NCBI RefSeq assembly: GCF_000379085.1
Contig: NZ_KB905378.1
Location: forward strand, 207,801 to 271,800
Direction of reading: 5' to 3'
DNA length: 64,000 nucleotides
Source of the DNA: Halomicrobium katesii DSM 19301
Lineage (GTDB): Archaea > Halobacteriota > Halobacteria > Halobacteriales > Haloarculaceae
How positions within the stretch are numbered: the first letter of the stretch is position 1; every line of letters starts with the position of its first letter. The position numbers and the translations under genes were made by a program. Of the stretch, positions 17,272-26,225 are shown piece by piece. The notes under the pieces are model-generated. The model had not been told where the DNA came from. It ran no database searches and was given only the letters and a program-made list of their open reading frames with translations.

Positions 17272-19001
17272 GCACGAACACACTCACGACGCTGGAAAAC
17301 GTCGACCGCGAATGGTGGAAAGAGGCCGTCGTCTACCAGATCTATCCGCGAAGCTTCAACGACACCGACGGGGACGGCGTGGGCGACTTACAGGGAATCA
17401 TCGACAGGGTCGACTACATCGACTCGCTGGGCGTCGACCTCGTCTGGCTGTGTCCGGTCTATGGCTCGCCCAACGAGGACAACGGCTACGACATCAGCGA
17501 CTACCACGCGATCATGGACGAGTTCGGCGACATGGCCGACTGGGAGCGCCTGCTGGCCGAACTCCACGACCGAGATATCCGGCTGATCATGGACCTCGTG
17601 CTGAACCATACCTCGGGCGAACACGAGTGGTTCCAGCGCTCGCGCCGAGGCGAGGGGGAGTACGCCGACTACTACTACTGGCGCGACGGCCGCCCAGCCG
17701 CCGACGCCGACTACGACACCGACGACGGTCCCGCCGACGAGGTCGCCCCCAACAACTGGGAGTCGATCTTCGGCGGCCCCGCCTGGAGCTACGTCGAGGA
17801 GCGCGAGCAGTGGTACCTCCACCTCTTCGACGAGAATCAGCCGGACCTCAACTGGCGGAATCCGACCGTCCGACAGGCGATGAAAGACGTGGTCTCGTGG
17901 TGGCTCGACCGCGGGATCGACGGCTTCCGCATGGACGCGGTGTCCCACATGTCCAAGACCGACGGCCTCCCGGACGGCGATCCCGAGGGCACGCCCACCG
18001 GGATCGAACACTTCAGTCACGGCCCGCGGCTGGAGGAGTACCTGACCGAGCTGTCGGCGGACGCCCTCTCGAACCACGACATCACGACCGTCGCGGAGAT
18101 GGGCCACACCTCGATCGAACAGGCCGCCGACTACCTCGACGACGAGGCCATCGGGCTGGACATGATATTCCAGTTCAGCCACATGGGCGTCGACGGCGGC
18201 TGGGACCCCGAGACCGTCGGCGAGTGGGACCTCCCCGAGTTCAAACGGATCATATCCGAGCGCCAGGACGCGCTCGCGGACCGTGGCTGGGACGCCCTCT
18301 TCCTGGGTAACCACGACCAGCCCCGGATCGTCTCTCGCTTTGGGGACGAGGCCTACCACCGCGAGTCGGCCTCGCTGATCGGGACCTTCCTGTTGACGAT
18401 GCGAGGGACCCCCTACGTCTACCAGGGCGAGGAGATCGGCATGACCAACGCGGACTTCGAGAGCCTCGACGAGATCGACGACCCACAGACGGTCGGTCGC
18501 GTCGAACAGTACATCGCCGACGGCGTCGCAGACTCCTACGAGGAGCTTCGCGAGGTCGTCAACGCCCAGAGTCGCGATCACGCCCGGACGCCGATGCAGT
18601 GGTCCGACGAGCCAGGTGCCGGCTTCACCGACGGCGAGCCCTGGCTCAAGTGCAACGCCGACTACACCGGGATCAACGTCGCCGCCCAGCGAGACGATCC
18701 GGCGTCGGTACTGGTTCAGTACCGACGACTGATCGACCTCCGCCAGTCGACGGACGTGCTTGTCTACGGCAACTACGAACTGCTCGCGCCCGAGGACGAC
18801 CAGCTGTATGCCTACACGCGCACCCTCGACGACGAACGGGCACTCGTGGTGCTGAACTGGTCGAGCGAGCCGGCGACGTTCGAGGGCAGCGAGATCGAGG
18901 TCGACGATCCGACAGTACTGTACGGGAACTACGACGACGCGCCGACCGAGCCCACCAGTGTGTCGCTTCGGCCGTGGGAAGCCGTCGTCTACCGGCTATA
19001 G
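17268..19001 (+). CDS. GH13 alpha-glucosidase, copy 2
   Basis: 577 residues, ATG at 17268 overlapping the previous stop by four bases, so the pair is one operon. The catalytic residues are intact: Asp223 in GFRMDAVSHM, Glu277 in TVAEMGH and Asp350 in GNHDQPR. It lacks a signal peptide. The residue after the nucleophile and the segment around the acid/base Glu differ from copy 1 (DAVSHM against DVINLV, AEMGH against GETPG). The two enzymes may therefore prefer different linkages or chain lengths. Bases 17677-17782 match copy 1 exactly, suggesting gene conversion. Confidence 0.9.
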   Translation: MSTNTLTTLENVDREWWKEAVVYQIYPRSFNDTDGDGVGDLQGIIDRVDYIDSLGVDLVWLCPVYGSPNEDNGYDISDYHAIMDEFGDMADWERLLAELHDRDIRLIMDLVLNHTSGEHEWFQRSRRGEGEYADYYYWRDGRPAADADYDTDDGPADEVAPNNWESIFGGPAWSYVEEREQWYLHLFDENQPDLNWRNPTVRQAMKDVVSWWLDRGIDGFRMDAVSHMSKTDGLPDGDPEGTPTGIEHFSHGPRLEEYLTELSADALSNHDITTVAEMGHTSIEQAADYLDDEAIGLDMIFQFSHMGVDGGWDPETVGEWDLPEFKRIISERQDALADRGWDALFLGNHDQPRIVSRFGDEAYHRESASLIGTFLLTMRGTPYVYQGEEIGMTNADFESLDEIDDPQTVGRVEQYIADGVADSYEELREVVNAQSRDHARTPMQWSDEPGAGFTDGEPWLKCNADYTGINVAAQRDDPASVLVQYRRLIDLRQSTDVLVYGNYELLAPEDDQLYAYTRTLDDERALVVLNWSSEPATFEGSEIEVDDPTVLYGNYDDAPTEPTSVSLRPWEAVVYRL

Positions 19002-19349
19002 GGCTCTTCCTCTCGTCGCTCCGTCACGCTGCCTTCTCGGGCTGTCACCGGTCAGGCGGTTCGAACGCTCCCGTGAACGGCGAGCGGCCAGTTCACACGA
19101 TCGTTACTAGGCGGCGTGTGGACGATGCCGACCAAGATTTCACAGAGACGTGTCCCCCCGTGAGCGCCGGGCACACCGACAGCACCGACCGAACGGAGCA
19201 AGTGCGTTCGATCTATGAAAACATCTGGTAAGTTTGGTACAGCTACACACCATAAGTACACGAGTGCCACCAAACAGCACCCAATTCCACAGCTGGTTCT
19301 GTGGAATGATCGGAACAGCTTAAGTGATGGCTGTCGTACAGATTCACCG
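19002..19349. other. Gene-free intergenic stretch
   Basis: 348 bases between the glucosidase stop and the next gene. A possible TATA-like CTTAAG near 19319 precedes the next ATG by about 30 nt. No coding frame or hairpin is convincing. Confidence 0.4.
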
Positions 19350-20123
19350 ATGGACGCTGATGGCACGACAGACACCGTAGTTGCCGACCCGGACGGAAGC
19401 AAGCCGTCGCAGCCGCGAGCACTGATTCACAAAAAGATACTCGACACCGCACAGTCGAATCCGACGGCGGCCACGGCAGAGATCGCCACAGCGGTCAGCG
19501 GTGCCTCGGTCGAACTCGTCGAACAGGTCCTCCAGGAGTACGGCGATCCGGCAGCGGAAGACGACCAGCCCGTCGAGAGCGACGATCAGGACACCGTCGA
19601 CGACGAGACACCCGAACCGGAAGACGGCGAGGCCGAACCACGTATCTCGGCCGAAACAGGCTCAGGCGAGAAAGGAGAGGGCGTCGACCTCGCGGCACTG
19701 GACGAAAAGCAGCGCGAAACGCTGCGAGCGATCCACAGGCAACCGGCAGCGACACAGGCAGAGATCGCCGACACACTCGACGTGAGTCGTGCGACGATCC
19801 CCAAGCGCGTCAACGACATTCCGGGGTTCGACTGGCCGTCGAGACAGGCGTTCGTCGAAGCGCTGTTCGAAACGGACGCCGAGAGCGATGACGATCTCGC
19901 AGCGTTCGAGGAGTCGCTGACCGAATCCCTAGAGGAACTGACGGCGCGAATCGAGACGATCGAGACGGAGCTCCAGACGACGACACCCACAGCGAACGCC
20001 GTTCACGTCGAACCGGGGTTGCTCTACAAGGTCGTCCACGCCTGTATGGACGCCGACTACATCTCTCGGGACGAGGAACTACAACTGCTGCGCCGACTGC
20101 TACCGGACGCGGCAGACGACTGA
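19350..20123 (+). CDS. HTH-domain protein, probable transcription regulator
   Basis: 257 residues from the ATG at 19350, chosen because a TATA-like site lies about 30 nt upstream. An earlier in-frame ATG at 19215 would add a non-acidic leader. There are two helix-turn-helix-like regions: an N-terminal one (RALIHKKILDTAQSN) and a central one with TQAEIADTLDVSRATIPKRV. They are separated by a very acidic linker. A coiled-coil segment (SLTESLEELTARIETIETEL) and a C-terminal helical part follow. No specific family is recognised. The TGA stop is the first part of a family A hairpin. Confidence 0.65.
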   Translation: MDADGTTDTVVADPDGSKPSQPRALIHKKILDTAQSNPTAATAEIATAVSGASVELVEQVLQEYGDPAAEDDQPVESDDQDTVDDETPEPEDGEAEPRISAETGSGEKGEGVDLAALDEKQRETLRAIHRQPAATQAEIADTLDVSRATIPKRVNDIPGFDWPSRQAFVEALFETDAESDDDLAAFEESLTESLEELTARIETIETELQTTTPTANAVHVEPGLLYKVVHACMDADYISRDEELQLLRRLLPDAADD

Positions 20124-20204
20124 TACGGACGGTTGTAGGCATTTACCCAGTCGACCGCACGACAGCGTGCGGTCGATCTGGTAAAGACCTACAACCGTCC
20201 GTAT
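20123..20204. repeat. Intergenic hairpin element, family A copy 3
   Basis: An 82-bp near-perfect inverted repeat with arms ATACGGACGGTTGTAGG and CCTACAACCGTCCGTAT, an inner stem CGACCGCACG/CGTGCGGTCG and a short loop. Its first base is the last base of the preceding TGA stop codon (20121-20123). Confidence 0.85.
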
Positions 20205-20265
20205 GAAACGATACTCAGCGTCCCGAAGACCACCACCGGGGCGGCGAATTCTCACCCCGATCGTA

Positions 20266-21315
20266 TCAGGACCGGCGTCGCATCGTCAGGCTACCGACGA
20301 CACCGACGAGCAGCGCTGCGAAGACGAGCTTCGAGAAGCTCCCGCCCTCTCCGGTCGTCGGACTCGGAGTGACAGCATCCGATGCAGTCGGCTCCGCCGT
20401 CGCGGTTTCCGACGGCGTGGTCGCCGTGTCCGGCGTCCGGGTCGAGCGCTCCGTCGTCGATACCGGCGTCGCCGTCCGGTTCGACGACGGCGTCGCCGTC
20501 GCCGTCGGCGAGGAAATGGAGTTCGTCCGCGTCGCCGTCGGCGTCGCCGTCTCAGTCGCGGTCGAGACCTGACCACCGCCACCACCAGCACCGGACTCCG
20601 TCGTCGTCGGCGACTCGGTCACCGAGATGGTCGTCGTCTCACTGATCCCGACCAGTTCGTTGTGGTCGAACGCCGTGGCACCCGTTTCGGCACGGCTGAC
20701 GACCCGATACGTGCCCTCGTCGAGCGTTCCAGCGGGGATCGTCGCGGTGTATCGCTGGCCGTCCGCTCTGCTCGCGGTGACGTCGTGTTCCTCCGAGCCG
20801 TCCCAGAGCGTCAGGACGATCTGCTCGAACTCGGCGTCCTCGTGGATAGCGTCGGCCGTGATCGAGACCGCCGTCTCCGTACCGGCCGTCGTTTCGTCGG
20901 GAACGTCCTGTGAGAGATCGTAGCCTCGAACGACCAGCGGCATGGCCGCGACGGTGCTGTCCCGTTTGATCGTGACCGCGTACGTCCCCGGATCGAGCGT
21001 GCCGAGATCGAGCGGCACTTCGCCGGTGCCCGAGCCCCGGTTCGACTGCCGAATGCTCTCCCCTTTGTCGACGACGTAGACCACGTAGTCCGCGTCCTCG
21101 GGCGCACTCGCAGTGGCGATAAAGGTCGTTTCTGGGTCTGCGACGCCGGTCTGTGAGATCTCGAACGTATCGCCGTCGTAAGAGACCTCCTGTGTCGGGA
21201 TGTCGACACTGGCGTCTGCAGAGAGCGAGTAGTCAGCGGTCGATTGCGCACCGAGTACACCGGCACCGAGGAGGGCACCGAGCACTACGCTGGAAAGTAA
21301 TAACCAACGACGCAC
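20266..21315 (-). CDS. Secreted Thr-rich surface protein with C-terminal anchor
   Basis: 349 residues from a GTG at 21315, where a signal peptide begins (VRRWLLLSSVVLGALLGAG, cleavage near LGAQS). An upstream ATG would give 44 residues that do not look like a signal. The exposed part is beta-rich with repeated DEGTYRVVS/DPGTYAVTI-type motifs (residues about 30-220). A long Thr/Ser/Pro stalk (about 225-320), likely glycosylated, follows, and one membrane helix (KLVFAALLVGVVGSL) before an Arg-rich tail. There is no PGF motif. I do not recognise the family. The truncated surface gene next to it lies on the same strand. Confidence 0.7.
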   Translation of the reverse strand: MRRWLLLSSVVLGALLGAGVLGAQSTADYSLSADASVDIPTQEVSYDGDTFEISQTGVADPETTFIATASAPEDADYVVYVVDKGESIRQSNRGSGTGEVPLDLGTLDPGTYAVTIKRDSTVAAMPLVVRGYDLSQDVPDETTAGTETAVSITADAIHEDAEFEQIVLTLWDGSEEHDVTASRADGQRYTATIPAGTLDEGTYRVVSRAETGATAFDHNELVGISETTTISVTESPTTTESGAGGGGGQVSTATETATPTATRTNSISSPTATATPSSNRTATPVSTTERSTRTPDTATTPSETATAEPTASDAVTPSPTTGEGGSFSKLVFAALLVGVVGSLTMRRRS

Positions 21316-21403
21316 TGGTTGGTAGTAACGACCGTCGATGAAATAGATACTGGATCTCGGGCGGATCAAACAGGAAGAGCGGACGAATCGAAGCGGGAGC
21401 GAG

Positions 21404-22193
21404 TCAGGCTCGCCGTCTGAGGATGGCCAGCGTCGCGACCAGTGCAATCAGCACCATCACGGGCGTGAAGCCGGGACCGTCTCCCGTGGTCGTGTCGTCG
21501 TCGTCATCGTCATCGCCGTCGTCCGGCGCGTCGGTGTCCGTCGGCGTGTCCGGTTCGTCCGTCGGCGTGTCCGGCTCGTCCGTCGGCGTATCTGGTTCGT
21601 CCGTCGGCGTATCCGGTTCGTCCGTCGGCGTGTCCGTCGGCGTGTCCGTCGGATCGTCGTCGTTGTCGCTATCGTCGTCATCGTCGTCATCGTCACCGTC
21701 GTCGCTGCGCCTCGTGACGGTGGCTTCGATGGTGATCGTCTTCGTCGTTCCGTGGGCCGTCTCGATGGTCAACTCACCGTCGTCGAAGCTCCGGGCGTTG
21801 TCGAAGGTGAGGTGGACCGTCTTCGAGTTGCCGGCTCCGATCTTGTGGAAGGTCTCTCCCACAGTGAACGACTCGCTGTAACTTCCACTCGTGGTGATGT
21901 CGGTAACCGTCAGCTCGGCGGTCCCGGTGTTTTCGATCGTGAACTCCTTGGTGCGGTCGTTCCCGCGTGTGACCGTGCCGAAGTCGATCGTATCGCTCGG
22001 CGAGACCTTTATTTTTGGTTCACCGACCTGTCGCTTGATCGTGGTCGTCGAGGAGCGCGTCTCCCCGTCGATCGTCGCGACGTGGACGAGCGTGTACGTG
22101 TCCGGCGGGGTTCCCTCCGGAACGGTGATCGTCACCTCGTCTTCGGCGTCGCCGACAGTCGATCCGACGGCTGCGTAGAGGGTCTCGCCACCG
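21404..22193 (-). pseudogene. 5'-truncated PGF-CTERM surface protein
   Basis: About 260 C-terminal residues remain. They comprise a CARDB/Ig-like strand region (VTITVPEGTPPDTYTLVHVA) and a choice-of-anchor-D/ASPM-like domain (FGTVTRGNDRTKEFTIENTG). An Asp-rich stretch, a TPTDEPD repeat stalk and a PGF-CTERM end (GDGPGFTPVMV plus helix and LRRRA) follow. Upstream of about 22194 the frame continues only as the antisense of a DUF58 gene, with loss of surface-protein character and of any signal peptide. The gene is thus cut at its 5' end and is probably not exported. Confidence 0.75.
21537..21652. repeat. 21-bp tandem repeat encoding EPDTPTD units
   Basis: Four consecutive 21-bp units (21537-21620) plus a partial and varied fifth, differing by single bases. 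They encode the TPTDEPD stalk of the truncated surface protein. Such repeats expand and contract easily, so stalk length may vary between strains. Confidence 0.8.
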
Positions 22194-23221
22194 TCGACGA
22201 CGTGTCGCTGTCGATCTCCGACGCGGACGGGCTCTTCACCCAGGTGGTCGAACTCGACGCCGGCCGCGAAGTCGCGGTCAGCCCGCGGGCACCCGACGAC
22301 CTCCACGTCGGGGAGGGCGGCAATCCGATTGCGACGGGCTTCGGCGAGCAGACGTCGAGCCAGATCGGTACCGGCATCGAGCCCGCGGAGATCCGGGAGT
22401 ACGTGCCCGGCGACGCCGTCCGACAGATCGACTGGAAGGCGACGGCGCGGCTCGACCAGCCACACGTCATGGAGTTCGAAGGCGGCGCGGACCGGCAGAC
22501 GATCCTGGTGTTCGACCACCGCGCGTCGATGGGCGACGGACGCGCCGGGACGACCAAACTCGACTACGCGAGACAGCTCGCGGTCGCGATCGTCGACCGA
22601 GCACGCACCGACGACGACGGGCTCGGCTACTACGCCGTCGGCGACGACGGCGTGACGACGGCGATCAGCCCGCTGGTCAGAACCGACGCCTGGGCCACGG
22701 TCCGAACGAAGCTGCTCGCGGCCGCGACGACCGACGGTCGGTCCGGCGGCGTCGGACCCGGACGGTCGCCGAACACACGGCTCGCCAGCCGAGTCGCGAG
22801 CGACGATTCGGCGTTTGGACGGACAGTCGAACCGTTTCTGTCGGAGGGTGGGGCGTACCAGCAGCGCTTCGACGCGCAGCCGCTGGCGGGCGCGATCAGG
22901 ACGGCCGAGTACCCCAGTGACACCGTCGTCCGGACGGTCATCGTGACCGACGACAGCCGCCCGGACGAACTGCGAGCGGCGGTCCGGCGTGCCAGCCGGA
23001 ACGGCAGCACCGTCGCGGTCTTCATGACGCCGACGGCGCTGTTCGAGTCGAGCGAACTCACCGATCTCGCTGGGGCCTACAGCGACTACGTCGCCTTCGA
23101 GGAGTTCCGGCGCGAGCTCGCCGGCATGGAGGACGTCGACGCCTACGAGATCGGCCCCGGTGACCGACTCTCGGCGGTGCTGTCGGCGGGCCGAACGCGG
23201 CGACGGAGGGAGTCGGCGTGA
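22194..23221 (+). pseudogene. 5'-truncated DUF58 domain protein
   Basis: About 342 C-terminal residues of a DUF58 protein. They include EPAEIREYVPGDAVRQIDWK and LVFDHRASMGDG, the latter the start of a vWA-like fold. The usual N-terminal helices and first beta region are missing. The homologous part begins at about VDDVSLSISDADGLF (22194), directly beside the cut end of a surface-protein gene on the other strand. An in-frame GTG at 22202 could allow a shortened product. DUF58 proteins usually work with a MoxR ATPase. A likewise truncated moxR lies at 24641-25549. The 3' end overlaps the next gene by GTGA. Confidence 0.75.
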
Positions 23222-23715
23222 GCGTCGAGGACGGCCCCGAGGGCCTGGGCGGTGCCCTCGCCGCGGATTCGAGAACGGCCCCGGCCGTCGTGGGGGCGGG
23301 TGCGTTGCTGAGCGTCCTCACGGGCTGGCTCGTCGCCGGACTCGGCGGTGCACTGGCTGGCGTGGTCGTCGTGGCCGCTTGGCTCGTCGTCTCTCCGATC
23401 GTCGTCCTCGCGCTGGGGTACGTGCTGCTGGCTGCGGTCCTGCCGGAGAACGCGCCGCTCGCGACCCTCGGGCTCGCCCAGGTCCCCATGGTCGTCGTGT
23501 TCGCCGGCAGCGTCCTCGACGCCGACAGGCCGATTCGAACGCTCTGTCAGGGCGTCGTCGCGCTGACGGCGCTGTCGCTCGTCGTCGCGGGTAGTATCGC
23601 AACGTTCGGGACGCGCTGGCAGGTGGCCGCGGTCCTCGTCGCCGTGGTCGCCGTCGCCGGCTACGGACTGCACCGCTACACTGTCGCGACACTGGAGGTC
23701 ACCGATGAGTACTGA
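23218..23715 (+). CDS. Small polytopic membrane protein downstream of DUF58 fragment
   Basis: 165 residues from a GTG overlapping the DUF58 stop. There are four to five predicted membrane helices in two groups (about residues 25-75 and 85-155). It overlaps the next gene by 11 bases, so the three genes form one operon. Haloarchaeal MoxR/DUF58 clusters often carry such small membrane proteins. No function is assigned. Expression is doubtful because the 5' part of the operon is missing. Confidence 0.65.
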   Translation: MSVEDGPEGLGGALAADSRTAPAVVGAGALLSVLTGWLVAGLGGALAGVVVVAAWLVVSPIVVLALGYVLLAAVLPENAPLATLGLAQVPMVVVFAGSVLDADRPIRTLCQGVVALTALSLVVAGSIATFGTRWQVAAVLVAVVAVAGYGLHRYTVATLEVTDEY

Positions 23716-24634
23716 TCACGCGACCGAACACCAGCAGACGACGGACGAATCGACACCCGACGACGAGCTGTCGCCGGAGTTAGCGGCACGACTGGAGACG
23801 CTGCGAGCCGAGAACGAACGACTCCGGTCGTCGTACGCTCGTGCCCGCCAGAGCCAGTACCGACAGACCGCGATCGGCTTCGCCGCCGTCGGCCTCGTCG
23901 CGACGATCGGGGGCGTCGTCTTTCCCTCGACCCAGACGATACTGCTCGCACTGGGCGGGACCGGCGTGTTCGCCGCCGTCCTGACGTGGTTCGTCACGCC
24001 CGAGCGGTTCGTCTCGGCCTCGGTCGGCGACGCCGTCTACGAGGCGCTGGCCCGCAATCACGAACGGCTCTGTCGGGAGCTCGGTCTCACCGACAGGCGG
24101 ATATACGTCCCGACCGCCGATCCGGCGACCGGCGTCCGCCTGTTCGTTCCACAGCAGACGCCGTTCGAGATTCCAGATGCAGACGACCTGTCGGCGCTGT
24201 TCGTCGTCACGGACGAGGCGGCGACGCGCGGTGTGGCGCTGCGCCCGACCGGCGAGACGCTGTTCGGGGAGTTCGAGTCGGCGCTGAGCGGATCGTTAGC
24301 GGACACGCCCGACGAGATCGCGACGCAGGTTCGCGCGGCGATCGTCGAGCAGTTCGAGATCGCCGACGCCGTCGAGCTGGACCTCGACCGAGCGGACGGC
24401 AGACTCACGGTGTCGGTCGACGACAGCGTCTACGGCGACCTCGGTCGATTCGATCACCCGATCGTCTCGATCGCGGCCGTCGCCCTCGCACGCGGACTCG
24501 AACGGCCGATTCGAGCCGAGCTTGCCGGCGAGGAGAACGTGGCGACACTGCGCTGGGAGCCCGCTCAAGCGGGCGACGACGAGACTGCTGTCGACGAGAC
24601 GAGGGACAGCGAGATCGACGACGACGGCGAGTAA
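23705..24634 (+). CDS. Coiled-coil membrane protein of MoxR/DUF58 cluster
   Basis: 309 residues. An acidic N-terminus leads into a coiled coil (LSPELAARLETLRAENERL). Two adjacent membrane helices (about residues 54-95) follow, then a soluble domain of about 200 residues with LFVPQQTPFEIPD and a Glu/Asp-rich tail. It is the third gene of the unit starting with the DUF58 fragment. I recognise it only as a conserved haloarchaeal-type partner in this context. It may link a cytosolic domain to the membrane, but this is inference. Confidence 0.65.
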   Translation: MSTDHATEHQQTTDESTPDDELSPELAARLETLRAENERLRSSYARARQSQYRQTAIGFAAVGLVATIGGVVFPSTQTILLALGGTGVFAAVLTWFVTPERFVSASVGDAVYEALARNHERLCRELGLTDRRIYVPTADPATGVRLFVPQQTPFEIPDADDLSALFVVTDEAATRGVALRPTGETLFGEFESALSGSLADTPDEIATQVRAAIVEQFEIADAVELDLDRADGRLTVSVDDSVYGDLGRFDHPIVSIAAVALARGLERPIRAELAGEENVATLRWEPAQAGDDETAVDETRDSEIDDDGE

Positions 24635-24640
24635 GCGGAC

Positions 24641-25549
24641 CTATTCCACGCTGCCGCCGTCCGTGGCGCTCTCTTCGACATCTGCCATCTCCGTGGCGGC
24701 GGCCAGCTCTGTCTCGGAGTCGCCGCCGGGCGGTGTCACGTCCGCCAGGACGTCATCGATCACCGACGCCGGAGACACGTCGCTCAGCTCCGCGTCGGCC
24801 GTCAGAACGAGCCGGTGAAGCAAGACCGCGCGGGCGAGCGCCTTCACGTCGTCCGGAATGACGTACTCGCGGCCGTGGATCGCCGCGCGAGCCTTCGCGA
24901 CGTTGAGCAGTCCGAGCGACGCGCGCATCGATCCCCCGTGTTCGACATCGGGATGGTCTCGGGTCGCCGCGACCAGATCGAGCACGTATTCGCGAACGCT
25001 GTCGGCGACGTGAACGTCGCTCACGACCTCGCGTGCGGCGGTCAGAGTCTCGGTGTCGACGACCTGTTCGACGCTCTCGGCGTCCAGCTCTGGAGCGTCG
25101 TTGAAGCGATCGAGGACGCGTCGCTCCTCGTCTCGATCGGGGATGTCGACGGTGAGCTTCAGCAGGAAGCGGTCGCGCTGGGCCTCCGGCAACTCGAAGG
25201 TCCCCTCCATCTCGATGGGGTTCTGCGTGGCGATAACCACGAACGGATCGGGGAGCGCGAGCGTCTCGCCCTCGATGGTGACGTGGCCCTCCTCCATGGC
25301 CTCCAGGAGCGCCGACTGGGTTTTCGGCGTCGCGCGGTTGATTTCGTCGGCGACGACGAGGTTGGCGAAGATCGGCCCCTTCTGGAGCTGGAACTCGCCG
25401 GTCTGGCTGCGGTAGACGCTGGTTCCTGTGATGTCGGCCGGCAGCAGGTCCGGCGTCATCTGGACGCGCGTGTACGCGAGCCCGCTCGCGCGAGCGAACG
25501 ACTGTGCGAGCGTCGTCTTCGCGACACCGGGGACGCCTTCGAGGAGTCC
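24641..25549 (-). pseudogene. 5'-truncated MoxR family AAA+ ATPase
   Basis: About 303 residues remain. Walker A (LLEGVPGVAKTTLAQ), Walker B with ADEINRATPKTQSALLEAMEE, sensor 1 (VIATQNPIEMEGT), the arginine finger region (PEAQRDRF) and the lid domain are present. The N-terminal 40-60 residues normally preceding Walker A (the VVGQ region) are gone. Upstream of about 25549 the frame is antisense to a hydrolase fragment. MoxR ATPases remodel or activate partners with vWA-like domains such as DUF58. The gene converges on the DUF58 unit rather than leading it. Confidence 0.8.
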
Positions 25550-25558
25550 CGACCGCTC

Positions 25559-25882
25559 GGGGCCGACAGTGACACCACCGCGATCCGTCCGACTGCGGTC
25601 CACCTCGCTGGCGCGTTCGTGCTGGGCTACGGCACACACCTCCTGAGCGACGGACTCCATGCGATCGTCGACGGCGATTTCGCCATGCTGGCCTATCTGG
25701 CGTGGCCGCTGGTCCCGGCGATCGAGTACGGCGGTCCGAAGAGCTTCGTCGGACACGTCGCGTCCCTGGAGCTGACGCCGTTTCTCGCACTGGAGTTCCT
25801 GCTGGTCGGCGTGTCGCTCCTCGTCTGGAACGCCGACGGCAGACCGGGTCTGAGACGGGTTGTACAAGCAATCAGACGGTAG
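25559..25882 (+). pseudogene. 3' fragment of a metal-dependent hydrolase-like membrane protein
   Basis: About 107 C-terminal residues matching in pattern the end of haloarchaeal YdjM/DUF457-type membrane hydrolases: AFVLGYGTHLLSDGLH, then LAYLAWPLVPAIEYGG, and a last membrane helix (LALEFLLVGVSLLVW). The N-terminal part with the metal-binding His is missing. Its left end abuts the cut end of moxR at about 25550. It has no credible start codon or promoter. Confidence 0.65.
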
Positions 25883-26225
25883 CCGTCGACGGGTACACGC
25901 ATAGATGCGCACGTTAGCTCATGAATAGGGCCGTCAAAGTGTCGACAGGATGCCTATCGAGAGATCTGACAGCTATTGGTCCAGTAATGTGAGAGAGATG
26001 CTCCTGTACCTGAGGATATCTGTCCAAACACCCATATCAACAGCCACCTTCGAAAATACCAACCCCATAAGTGGCTATCGGGAGACAGAATAGCGTTTTT
26101 GGCCACGGTCGTCGACACCGACTATCTACCCGTGCTCGACGGAAAAAACCACCGCCTTCGAGACGTGATCGATGGAAGACCGAAACCGTCACCTATTCAA
26201 CTTCCCGTGTTGTTACCCGACTACT
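25883..26225. other. Gene-free, lower-GC stretch
   Basis: 343 bases of visibly lower GC than the surroundings, with no credible frame. It holds the promoter of the SelA-like gene (A/T-rich bases within 40 nt of 26226) and possibly decayed sequence from the rearrangement to its left. Confidence 0.4.

Noticed and set aside
21537-21652. Possible CRISPR-like repeat array
   Set aside because: The 21-bp units are directly adjacent without spacers and encode a protein stalk.
21752-22193. Upstream extension of the DUF58 frame
   Set aside because: This part is antisense to the PGF-CTERM surface protein and shows no DUF58 character, so it is not the real N-terminus.
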